From: Mercurialis annua
Taxonomy: Eukaryota; Streptophyta; Magnoliopsida; Malpighiales; Euphorbiaceae
Direction: 5' to 3'
Assembly (NCBI RefSeq): GCF_937616625.2
Contig: NC_065572.1
Span: 57,771,653-57,835,652, forward strand
Length of the DNA: 64,000 nucleotides
This document shows, piece by piece, positions 22,800 through 33,032 of the stretch. The notes under the pieces were generated by a model, which saw only the letters and a program-made list of their open reading frames with translations, made no database searches and had not been told where the DNA came from. Positions within the stretch are counted from its first letter, which is position 1, and every line of letters starts with the position of its first letter. The translations under genes and the position numbers were made by a program.

Positions 22800-23060
22800 T
22801 TGTTCTTTTTCGGATTTTATGATCAATGGCACTACGTTATTCCGAGAGGACCCTATCGGAAGCTTTGGCTGGTTTTCTGGTTTTTGGGGTGTGGGAAATA
22901 TAGAAGTGCATAAATAATAGAGTTTTCCAGAATAAAACTTCGGATAAGGAAATGGTGATTTTTAAAGGCATCATGGTTTTTTAATAGTTGTAATACAAGT
23001 TTTGTGTATTCGGGTTTGAACTTTTTTAGAAATTCCTCATGTATTATGTTTTCAAGCCTT
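22800..23060 (+). pseudogene. LINE ORF2 C-terminal scrap
   Basis: One frame translates as GFLVFGVWEI, stop, KCINNRVFQNKTSDKEMV, resembling the end of plant LINE ORF2 (W.IWK.RN.RVF..K), including the minus-strand LINE here (WILWKAGNRRVFQDKEAD). The stop replaces the expected Trp. Nothing further upstream in ORF2 is recognisable, so this is a short decayed tail. Confidence 0.5.
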
Positions 23061-23522
23061 TGTTTTAACCATTCTATAAGTTATAACCGCTAGTGTGCCA
23101 CTAAATATGTGCTACTTTTTGTGCGAAAGATTGTAGGTTTGGTTTTACCCTCTTTTGTGCTTTTAATATACATAATTTTCACAAATGTTTTTTTATTCTT
23201 TTTACAAATTTATTTGGACACCATTAATCGAATTTTTAATTTTTTTACCCATGATCAGAAAGATGAAACTCTGATTTCAGTTTCCCGTTTAATAGTCTGA
23301 TTCAGTCTTTTTTATCTCACATGTTTAATATAAATATTATTTTCATTTATTAACTTATATATATTTACTACAATTTTCATTTATTTTAATTTGATATGAA
23401 TGAAATTTATAATTACCTTTAATTTAACATTTAATGATGATAAAGAGTTTTTTTTTTATAAATGATATGTATATTAGCTCATCCACAAATGAGTGGATGG
23501 TAAAAGAAGGACACCAGAGGGA

Positions 23523-26500
23523 CTAAAAGTTCTTACAAAATAAATCAAAGCATCTAAAAACATCATTCCCCGAATAAGGGAAATCGTGATGCTGAAATTT
23601 GTAAAATTCTACAGACTTACAAATGCTCATAAAAACCAAAGAATGAATATCCGCCTCTTTATCCTGAAATACCCTTCTGTTCCCCGCTTTCCATAAAATC
23701 CAAGTGCCAAAATACCATATTAGCTTCCATAAATCAACATACTTTCCTGCAGAAAAGGAAACCCAAAGGATATAAAAATCTTCAGTCGACATTGGAGACA
23801 CCCATTGAACATTACATTTGTTGAGGATTAAGGACCAGAAACGCCAAGATACGTTGCAATGAAGGATAATGTGGGTGCTTGTCTCCAATAAAGAACAATA
23901 ACAACATGAACTCTGATTTAAATCAATAACTCCTCTTCTAGCTAAAGCCTCCTTAGATGATATCCTATCTCGAGAAAGAAGCCATATGAAAAATTGAATA
24001 CGTGGAGGAATTTTTTCTTTCCAAATCTGAACTGTTAGGTAGCTGAGATCACGGCATATTGGAGGAAAAAATTCGAACCAGATATGCTTCATAGACATAG
24101 CAGTGTATGATTTTTATCCCGCCAAAAATACCGGTCGTCACCTTCATGTAGGACCAAAGGGAGAAGCTGCTGCAAATTAGTAAACTGTTCCTGTTCACCA
24201 ATACGTAACCGTCTGCGCCATGGAAACTGAACAAATTGAAGCTGCCGTTGATCGTAAAATGAAGAAACTGAACCTGTTTTGTTCCTCGATAATTTAAATA
24301 GAGCGGGAAACTGAATGTTGAGAGGAGCAGAATGCCGACTTGAAGGTAGCCAAATATCAGTCCAAAACCGAGATAAATTCCCATCACCAAACTCTATAGA
24401 AATCGAATTCTGGAAACAATTCCAGAGCTGCTTATTTTTGACACTAGAAGACACAATGCCTTTCCACAAGTGTGACATTTTATTGGTGTTAACCAAATCA
24501 ATATCAGACCAAGAAGAAAGCTCAGAGCTGCAGGTAACAACATTAAACCATAGGGAGTTCCTATATGAATTCATCAACTTCCAAAGCCATTTGAGGAGCA
24601 GAAACTGATTCTTAATACGAAGGGGCGTAATATTAAGACCGCCCAAGGAAGTTGGAACACAAACGTCTATCCAAGCTACCTTGCTAAAGCCTGCACTATC
24701 TGTTCTTGCATTCCACAAGAAACGGCGCATTATTCTTTCCAGATTAATAACAACACACTGAGGGATACGGAGAGAGCCAAAGAAGTAAACGGGCAAACTA
24801 CAAAGCACGGATTTGACAAGGACAAGTCTTCCTGCAGGTAAGAGTAAGTTACCTCGCCATGAAGTTAATTGAGAAGAAAAATTCAAAACAACAGGATCCC
24901 AAGATTTAGCTCCGATTGCCCTCTCAGATAATGGCAGCCCAAGGTATGAAATGGGTAACTCCTCAATTCGACACATCAGAATCTCAGACGCTCTGGATAA
25001 TGAATCATGATCAACATTAATACCAATAATCGAAGATTTTTGGTAATTAATTTTTAAGCCTGATATAATCTCAAAACACCTTAGAATACGTAAAAGGTTC
25101 TTAATCATATTCAAGTCATTAGGCACAAATAATAGGGTGTCGTCCGCGAATTGTAAAATAGAGACCGGATCCGCTAAGCCATCAATATGAACTCCCGATA
25201 AAAGACCCATATTACAAGCTTTTGAGAAAATAGCTCGTAAGTTTTCAACTGCAAGAACAAACAACATGGGAGAGATAGGATCTCCCTGACGAACTCCCTT
25301 ACCCATAAAAAAATTCTCTGTTGGACAACCATTGAGGAGAACCGAAAGCTGCGCTGAGTCGAAAAAAGAGGAAATCCAAGATATCCATTTACTATCAAAG
25401 TTCATACGACGAAGAGTTTGAATAATGAACTGTCATGAGATGGTGTCAAAAGCTTTCCGGAAGTCTAGCTTAATAAGAAAGACCTGTTCCCTCCGTTTCT
25501 TAATAAGATGAATAATTTTCGTAGCAATCATATGGCAGTCGTGAATACTTCTTCCTTTGATAAAGCCGAACTGGTTTTCAGAAATAACCACAGGGAGAAT
25601 AGGAGCTAATCTGTTAGCAAGAACCTTGGAGAGGAGTTTAAAAACCCCATTAATCAAGCTGATGGGTCTAATATCCTTGATGTCAGAAGCGCCTCTAAAC
25701 TTCGGAATTAAAACAAGGAAAGCAGTATTTAGACCAACCGGAAAATTCGCAGACGTATAAAACTGCTGAAATAAAGATATTAAATCTCCTTTCATAATCT
25801 TCCAAGCCTTCTTGTAAAATAAGTAATTAAAACCGTCAGGACCCGGTGCTTTGTTATCGTCGCTACCCAAAAGAGTGACATGAATCTCTTCTTCTGTAAA
25901 GGGAATTGTCAATGCAGCCGCTTGGTAGTCTGAGAGCTGCCGAACTGGAAGAGAAGCTAAGGAATAAGGTATCTCTGCTGAACTACTAAAGAGATGCTTG
26001 TAATAAGAATGAATACGCTTCTTAATGGCGGGAGCAGAATTGTAACAAACCCCATCTATCAACACCTCTGACATAACATTACTATTTGAATGCTTGGAAG
26101 CCACAACATGAAAATATTTCGAATTCTTGTCTCCATGAGAATGCCAATTAAGTCTGGATTTCTGATGCCATAAAGAATTAAGATTCGTAGAAATCGTATT
26201 AAACTCCGAATAAAGAGAAGATAACCTAGCACCATCAACATCATTCAAGGCTTGAAAATCAGCAGAAGATTCTAATTCAGAAATTTCGAGTTGTGTAGCA
26301 AGAAACTTCGAATTCATATCCCCAAAAATTTCTAGATTCCAAGTTTTTATCTCAGATCTAAGCTCCCTGAGCTTAATCACCAGGTTTAAAGTCGGCAGTC
26401 TCCTAGAAATGTTAGCCCAAGAATTCGCAAGAAAAGGATTAATATCCTTATGACCCCACCACGCGTTGATTGATTTGAATGGCTTCGGACCCCAGTCAAT

Positions 26501-27202
26501 AGGAGCATCTGAGTTGAATAAAAGAGGAACATGGTCCGAATAGCATCTCGGCAATGCTTTCAAAACTGAGTTCGGCCACAAAGAAAGAACCATAGGCGAT
26601 AAGAAACACCTGTCGATCTTAGATCGATAGATACTATTGTGCCAAGTATAATACCTGCCGTGCAAACAAGATTCAACCAAGGATGAAGCTGAAATAAACT
26701 CTGAAAAAACAAGCATGGAAGAGGAAAAACCAATGCAATTAAGACGTTCGGAAGGGTCAAGAATTTTGTTAAAGTCACCAACCAAGATACAAAGCAGATC
26801 AGTATCCAGTTCAGGAAGTAACTCTTGCCAAAGAGAGGCCCGTTCCATAGGATAGTTGCTAGCACAACACAATATAAATCTGATAAGAGTACCTGACCAT
26901 GAAAAATCTAAGCTAATCCATCTGTTAGCCAAAAAAATACGAGTAGGAGTAATGAGTTTTGAATCCCAAATGCAAATCAAACCACCAGAAGCGCCCATCG
27001 ACAGAACAAATCTATAATCGAAATCTAAATTAGGCCAAAGAAGCCTAACACTGAAATCATCAAAAACTTCTTTTTTAGTTTCGATCAAACCCAACAACGG
27101 TAAACAATGATTAGAAACCAACGAGCGAATATATCTAGTCTTACGAGTAAAAGACAAGCCACCTCGACAATTCCAAGAGACAAAGTTAAATAGATGCGAC
27201 AT
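23523..27202 (-). pseudogene. LINE ORF2: endonuclease + reverse transcriptase (one stop, one frameshift)
   Basis: About 1,220 codons. The N-terminal AP endonuclease (MSHLFNFVSWNCRGG, LLGLIETKK, LVGDFNKIL, CYSDHVPLLF) keeps the residues expected for catalysis. RT blocks follow: APGPDGFNYLFYKKAW, LIPK, ISENQFGFIKGRSIHD, IKLDFRKAFDTIS, VRQGDPISPMLF and the intact active site LQFADDTLLF. The zf-RVT region is RIQFFIWLLSRDRISS...HIILHC. Breaks: TGA at 25433-25435 where Trp is normal after FDTIS, and a frame change at about 24089-24110. No RNase H domain follows. Few changes separate this from a coding copy. Confidence 0.9.
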
Positions 27203-27380
27203 ATTAAAATAATATCACCTGGAGAAATAAAAGAACTCAGACAACAGACCGTGGTTCCATGTCAATTGCTTGAGAAAGAAGTTCTATGACACCATGTTCA
27301 TTTGCTTCCGAAAATAGGCCCAGTTGCAATCCCCAATTCCAGGATTTCCTCACTTCCAATGCAACAGTAGAAATATTATC

Positions 27381-28789
27381 CTATGCTACAATTCGTTTGT
27401 TTCTATGCCTGATAAAACCACCCGAGAATGAAGAATCTGAGCTACCATTCAATCTAGACGTCGAAACAATATTTCCTGTGGCATCTAGACGTTTTGACTT
27501 GCGCTTTTGGTTAAAAAATCCCTTGAAATTTGCAGGTGTAGGGCCTGAAGACAATCCGTCCTCTGACCTTGGCACAGCAGCTATTGAATCCTCAATAATT
27601 AGCAGATTTATCTTTGCAACAGAACCAATATTGTCAGAAGCAGCTCTATTGATGGAAGGTTCAAAAGCAAGAGCTGAGCAATCATTGAAGCCCTTAGCTT
27701 TAACTGATGGAGAGTTTTGATCATTGCAAGCACAATCTTGGTCTGAGAAGGATCTAACACTTTCCATAGAGTCTTTAGAAGACAACGAAGCTGAATCTGA
27801 AATATCATCCTCCATCAGCGAGATAGGGATATCTGATTCTGAAATATGAGCAGTATAAATCCTCCCTTTAATCTTGATTCCCACAGAGTCTTGAATATGA
27901 GGAATGGAAGTGCTTATCAGAACGGATCCCGTATCCAGCCTTTCCTTAGATAAAACCATAGGGTGTACAGAGATAACATCGCCAAAGTGATTTCCTAACT
28001 GCATGAATAAAGCTTCCTCCCATGCACATAAAGGAATCCCTACAATATTCAGCCATACGTATCTGCCTTTGCTCACTGATGCCTCCCCACATCGAATGAA
28101 AGAAGCAAAGAAATCCTTAAGGGATGGGAAAGTGATTGATTCTAAAACGAATCGAGTAGCCAAGGATTTAAATTTTAGGAGAATCTCATCCTTTCCCAAG
28201 AGAGAAAGACTCTCAAACTCAATCCCATTTCCCTCTAAGTATGAAGATACTTGAAGGATCATGGAAATCTCTTTAACTCTTACTATAAGCGAATTGCCCA
28301 AATCTGCAATGGTATCTTCAGATGGTGAAAACGACAAGGGATCAACAACCTGCGCATAGGATCTGTAGTCGCGAATCGAAGGAGTAAACTGTTTCTGAAT
28401 TGATGGTTTGGTTCTAACCGTGATCTGCGTCCCCTTGACAGGAGTGAAGTCTCTCTGGCTTGATGGGTACCTAGCTGGGTAAGCTCGGATCCTATAATAA
28501 CCTATACTGACGTTATTAAGACGAGAACGAACGGTATTAAAATCTTCCTCTGGATTAGGTCTGAAAAAAACAAATCGGCAGTTGCGAACATTCTTTTTCC
28601 TGGCTAGGGTGACTCTTCCTGAAACCCCAAACTTTAAAAAAGCTTGCTGAAGGTAGTCCATGCTTCTGGATAGTTCTCGAAGTAGAATATTGGAACCTGG
28701 GATGCAGATTGAACAACGTTGGTGAAGGCTATGGATGGATTAGGGTTTTGGTTTTTAGGGTTAGAGTTTTGGAAGGGGAAAGACGACAT
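27381..28789 (-). pseudogene. LINE ORF1: RRM-type RNA-binding protein (one frameshift)
   Basis: ORF1 of the minus-strand LINE. The start is the ATG at 28789 (MSSFPFQNSNPKNQNP); the longer upstream frame is flanking sequence. An RRM-like fold is suggested by PIFYFENYPEAW..., KFGVSGRVTLARKK and CRFVFFR (about residues 35-85). A DUF4283-like segment follows (FVLESITFPSLKDFF...WLNIVGIPLCAWEE), then a Ser-rich acidic tail ending in basic KRKSKRLD and RHRNKRI. A single-base indel in a T-run near 28634-28650 separates MSSF... from KFGVSG...; otherwise the frame is open for about 470 codons. It has no zinc knuckle, unlike ORF1 of the first LINE. Confidence 0.8.
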
Positions 28790-28817
28790 GGTATTTTTGT
28801 GGTTATGATAAAGAGTT

Positions 28818-29354
28818 ACTAGAAAAAATAAATAGAAAAACAATAATAAAGTGAGTTAATAATTATTAGATATTGATTTAATATTTTTGAAATAATTTTA
28901 AATAGTATTTTAACTAACTTTTCCCTTTGACTTGAAAAACTTGTTATAATAAATCAGAAAAACTTGTTCGATATAAAAAAATAAATTCAAATATTAATAT
29001 AAACAAAAATAAGTACATATTTCAAAATAGAAGATTTAAAAATGTATGGATATCGGTGAAATTGTTCCTTTGTATTTAAATTTTCACCAATGAATTCTAA
29101 TTTTGAAAAAAAAACTCTTCGTTACTATAATTTATAATGATGTATTTATATGAAATTTTGATCTAATTGTCTAAAAATACTCTATTTTTTTTGAATTTTT
29201 TTAATTAAATTATAAACTTTCAAAATCGGCTATTTAACGTTAATTACCAATTTTTTAGTTTTTATAGTAACCAACTTTTTTTAAATTGGACTTTTTCCAC
29301 TCGAAGAAAGTTCAAACATGTCTTTAATATATGATATATAGTCTAAATTAGTCT
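28818..29354. other. AT-rich spacer
   Basis: Between the LINE and a Copia LTR. Only low-complexity AT-rich sequence; no gene or element end recognised. Confidence 0.55.
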
Positions 29355-29570
29355 TGATAAATAAAAGATGGAAACAATTATGTTATCGTATTTTATTCAA
29401 GGTTACAAGCTAATTTATACAAGTAAAAAGGAAAGTCTACCAAAAGCTAAGGAGCAAAATATGGAAAGAGATTAATCTAAGCCTACAATATATGAATCAA
29501 TTTGCTGTAATAATTACAATATAAATCAACAAGGTCAATGCCAAAGATATAGGTGAATATATTCTTAACA
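29355..29570 (-). repeat. Probable short Copia 3' LTR
   Basis: Immediately downstream (minus strand) of a Copia RNase H end. On that strand it starts TGTTAAGAATATATTCACC after the polypurine-like CTTGAGGAG, contains CTTGTATAAATTAGC and GAATAAAATACG (TATA-like and polyadenylation-like), and ends near TTTATTTATCA. The 216-bp extent is an estimate because the partner LTR is not in the window. Confidence 0.55.
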
Positions 29571-29574
29571 CTCC

Positions 29575-29756
29575 TCAAGTTTGATCATTTATATCAAGCA
29601 TGTGCAACTTGCTTATTAATGTCTTAGAAACATTTCCTCCCACAGTTTTGGTAAAGACATCCGCTAGTTGTAGGGATGATGGAACAAACTTAGTAATAAT
29701 TTGCCCTTCTTGGATCTTTTCTCTTACAACATGGCAATCAAGTTCTATATGCTTTG
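29575..29756 (-). pseudogene. Copia RNase H, C-terminal part
   Basis: Minus-strand frame with KHIELDCHVVREKIQEG, FVPSSLQLADVFTKTVG and KLHMLDI, the standard end of Copia RNase H. It continues from the segment at 39193-39500: joined reading passes from ...NHVYHKCTK to HIELDCH... The two are separated by a 9.4-kb nested insertion at the CTTTG target. The split is recorded exactly by the TSD. Confidence 0.85.
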
Positions 29757-30001
29757 TGTTGGACCCTTGTCCTTTCAAACTCCTTTGTTTTTACTTTGAC
29801 AATAAATTATGAGTGATCTAATCTTATTTATTATTGCATAGGAACAATCAGAAGTCAAATCGAAGCTCTCTAGCAAAAATCGAGTTTTTGAGTTGAAAGC
29901 TTTCCAGTAGCATATCTCGCCCGTGATGGACTTTTCATCTCGGGGGCGATTTATATCACGGGGGCGACAAAAAATATCACGGGGGCGATATTCAAGATGA
30001 C

Positions 30002-31552
30002 TGTAATACCCCAAAATAAGTAATTAGCTAACTGGACCACGTGTCCAGTTTTGAGTCGCAGAAGTGATGATATCGGAAAGGTTTCCGATAAATAAGTTTT
30101 AGCAGGTCGGTTTTAGAAAAGATTATTACGGAAAAAATTTATATTATATTTCAATTCTAAAATTAGAATTGGAATTAAAAGGAAAAATGGCAAGAAAAGT
30201 CCAAAATGGTATTCGCTAAGTCGTTTATTCGGCTAAAGTTATTGAATACGTAAATAAATATAGATTGAAACTAAATCCTAAAACTTAAAAGTATTACACG
30301 TATAGGAATACGAGATTCACGTCTAACTATTAAACGATTTGTCAGACGTGTCAGCGAATAGCGGGGTCAGTAGAAGCGGACTTGCGAGAGCATATTATCA
30401 GATCGACCACATCATTACTTGGATTGCGGTCACTGTGAGTTGTATTTTACTTTCACGTATTATATATTAAAGTTATTTTATATAGATATATATATATACT
30501 GTTTACATGCATCGCAATATATATAATTGATTGAAATGTTATATGTTTTATTAATTTTTAAATACGAGAACTAGTATGCGATCCGAAGAAACTAGCTACC
30601 TATTGAGTGTCAATAGGCTGTGTGATCACCAGTATCGAGTCAGTCTAGTATGTTTGCATTTGAGAAATGACTTGACACAGCTGGGAGCTGATAATGATTA
30701 TGAAATTTACGTGGCTGGGCCACCAGCGAGTTGAGCTCGTAATTAATATTTACGATTGGGTTTTTGATACGAGTGAGCATTCGGCTACGGTGTAGTCCGG
30801 AGTCCCCGTATCAGGTGGCTGGGCCACCAGCGAGTTGGACTCGCGATTGATAATTACGATCGGTTTGAATGTTATATGATTAACTGAGAGATGTGTCGCA
30901 TGCTAGGATATTAGTTTCGTAAGGATCAAATACGTGTTTATATGTTTCATATTATTGTTTTCTTGAAATGAGATGCTATGTTTTTACATTAATACTGTTA
31001 GTAAATGTCAACTCACTCAGTATTTCCCCAAATACTGATCCCTCACCTTTGATGTCTTTCAGGTGCTTAGCTTGTGGACTTAGCTAGAGGCCAATTTTGA
31101 AGTGCAGAAGTCAGCTGTATATGTTAGTTTATGACTTCTGTGAATGCTGCAGTAGTGGTCATGTGACAACAGATTAGTAGCCTAGATAGCAGTTCATTTT
31201 TGATTGTATATATTAACTGCTGTCATTATTTTATATACTTTTTGGTAGGCTACGTGTTTGGTATATGATCCACGGCCCAGATGCCGGCAAGATGTTTTGA
31301 AACATTAACTGATGTATATAGTACCGCGAGGCTAATTCGTACGAGGTATGGTAACTAGAGCCCGCGAGATTTAAACAGTTAATGTAAATATTTTGTTATA
31401 TGAGATATATATGTATTTGCTTCCGTTGTTTGATTTTATTTGTTTATATTATTTGTGAAAAATTATTAGTGGTTTAAGGCTTGCTACGGGTTCCGGAGCT
31501 ACCACTCCCGTTCCCTAGCGCCGGTTGCAGCTCACTATTTTGGGTCGTGACA
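30002..31552 (+). repeat. Left LTR of the Gypsy element (1-kb deletion)
   Basis: Matches the right LTR closely except that the sequence passes from CCAAAATGG (ending 30209) directly to TATTCGCTAAG, skipping the segment present at 36091-37096. A small AT-microsatellite length difference is the other visible change. It contains two GTGGCTGGGCCACCAGCGAG hairpin-like motifs (about 30711 and 30815). Confidence 0.9.
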
Positions 31553-32027
31553 ATGTTGGTATCAGAGCAGTTTGATCCAGTTACCACTGCTAGATTTGTC
31601 TGATTGTCTGTTTGATTGGAAGTATTTTGTCAGTAAGTATACCTAGGAACTACTGCAGCAAGAGTCAGACCCTAGTTGTCTGTTATTATGTGATATATGC
31701 ATTGGTAATATGTAGTATGACGCGCGCGAACCAGGACTATTAAGTTAGTAAGTGAATAGTATCTGTTTATACGGACGACGAAGACAACTAAGTATTTATT
31801 GCTTATACTAAGAGATAGAAAGTGGTTATATGTTTTCAAATTATGAACGATTGAGATGGTAAAGTGTTTATTACTTGCGCTGAGGTTATTAAATGGATAT
31901 TTGCTTGCGAATTATGTGCGACTGGATTAAATACTAAATGTTTACAGCATTTTTTAAGTTGATATTGGAACTGCGTGTGGAAATGGGCTCAGATGGTCGC
32001 TTATGTTTGAAATTGTTTCTTTTCAGC

Positions 32028-33032
32028 ATGTCTGGGCAAAACGAAGCTCAGTCGCATGCTGAGGAAGAACGGGAGGAAGCTCCTCCTATATTTCAAAACG
32101 GGTTTCATAATGAAGTAGGCGAACCATCTGGGGTCTATCAGAATGGATTCCACACAGATACTAGAACATCGCCAGAGATATATCAAAATGGTTTTATGTC
32201 TGTGTCAGAGATAGGTAGTTCTTCTGGAAACAGAATTAGAGTGCATTCGCCGGAGATAGAATACAGCGAAGAAGAAGAAGAGGAACCGGAGGAAGATCCG
32301 GAAGAGGATCCCGAAGAAGATCCCGAGGAGGATCCAGAAGAAGAATTAGAAGAAGAGGCAGAGGAGGAAGATCCTCAGGAGGAAGAGTATGAGGAAGAAG
32401 AACAGTTAGATGAATTAGACGTTGAAGAGTACAGAGGTGACTATTTCTGGTCTGGTTTGCGTAGATACCGCAATTTGAGGGAAGATGCAGACATAGACAA
32501 CGGTCAGGCGCAGATAGCCCTAAACCAGGTTAGGAGGCAGATGCGTTCTTTTTCTAGAGGGATGTTGACTGTAGGAGCATACTCTACTGATTTTCTGCGG
32601 ATGGCTGAAGGAGTTCCTGATCTGAATGAAGGCAATATGACCATTAATCGTAGGTATGTCAGGGGTTTAGGACCTCAGTTTGATGAGCTGTACGAGCACG
32701 TGGACGAACATTTTAGCACGCTCACTACAATGGCCCGTAGGATTGAAACACAGCATGAGTGGGCGGGTGATCCGGTACGACCCTTTTACTTTAGACGTGA
32801 GTACCATCCAGATTACGTCAGCACATCCTCCAGAAATAGAACCAACCCTTATTTTGTACAAAGAGGCGGAAGAAACTCCGGTAGGAGAGTTAGGGGCCAT
32901 CGCACAGGCGTAGTTATTAGGGAACCTAGCGTTCCGCGTCAGGCACCTCCAGGTATTAGCGATTTATACGCTTTCAGTAATGGTGTTTATGTGTTTGCAT
33001 TACTGTGTTTATATATCTGCTGCATTGCATGA
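32028..33032 (+). CDS. Gag-like ORF with acidic repeat
   Basis: Open frame in the Gypsy element. I chose ATG 32028 (MSGQNEAQ) because the upstream extension is low quality and TTTTCAG just before it could be a splice acceptor. Residues about 20-70 contain three IYQNGF-type repeats. Residues about 85-130 are almost all Glu/Asp/Pro, with a (PEEDPEED) tandem. A basic/aromatic region follows with FSRGMLTVGAYSTDFLRMA, resembling the gag core motif (MTV..Y...F..L), then YFRREYHP and a Gly/Arg-rich RGGRNSGRRVRGHR. No CCHC knuckle or protease is seen. The last about 20 residues are hydrophobic and probably non-gag read-through. Confidence 0.55.
   Translation: MSGQNEAQSHAEEEREEAPPIFQNGFHNEVGEPSGVYQNGFHTDTRTSPEIYQNGFMSVSEIGSSSGNRIRVHSPEIEYSEEEEEEPEEDPEEDPEEDPEEDPEEELEEEAEEEDPQEEEYEEEEQLDELDVEEYRGDYFWSGLRRYRNLREDADIDNGQAQIALNQVRRQMRSFSRGMLTVGAYSTDFLRMAEGVPDLNEGNMTINRRYVRGLGPQFDELYEHVDEHFSTLTTMARRIETQHEWAGDPVRPFYFRREYHPDYVSTSSRNRTNPYFVQRGGRNSGRRVRGHRTGVVIREPSVPRQAPPGISDLYAFSNGVYVFALLCLYICCIA

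Larger units (their letters stand above)
23437..28817 (-). mobile_element. Near-intact L1-type LINE with RRM-type ORF1
   Basis: 5.36-kb LINE on the minus strand, bounded by ATGATAAAGAGTT at 23437-23449 and 28805-28817. Its poly-A tail appears as a T-run at 23450-23457. The element begins only 15 bp before the ORF1 start codon, so it is full length or has lost only leader. ORF1 has one frameshift, ORF2 one nonsense codon and one frameshift. This is far less decay than the plus-strand LINE at 1441-13284, so the insertion is fairly young. Confidence 0.93.

Noticed and set aside
27286..27720. Plus-strand 144-codon ORF
   Set aside because: Antisense shadow of LINE ORF1 at 27381-28789.
32028..33032. 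Host nuclear protein with acidic domain
   Set aside because: Bounded by PBS and LTRs of one element and carries a gag-like core motif.
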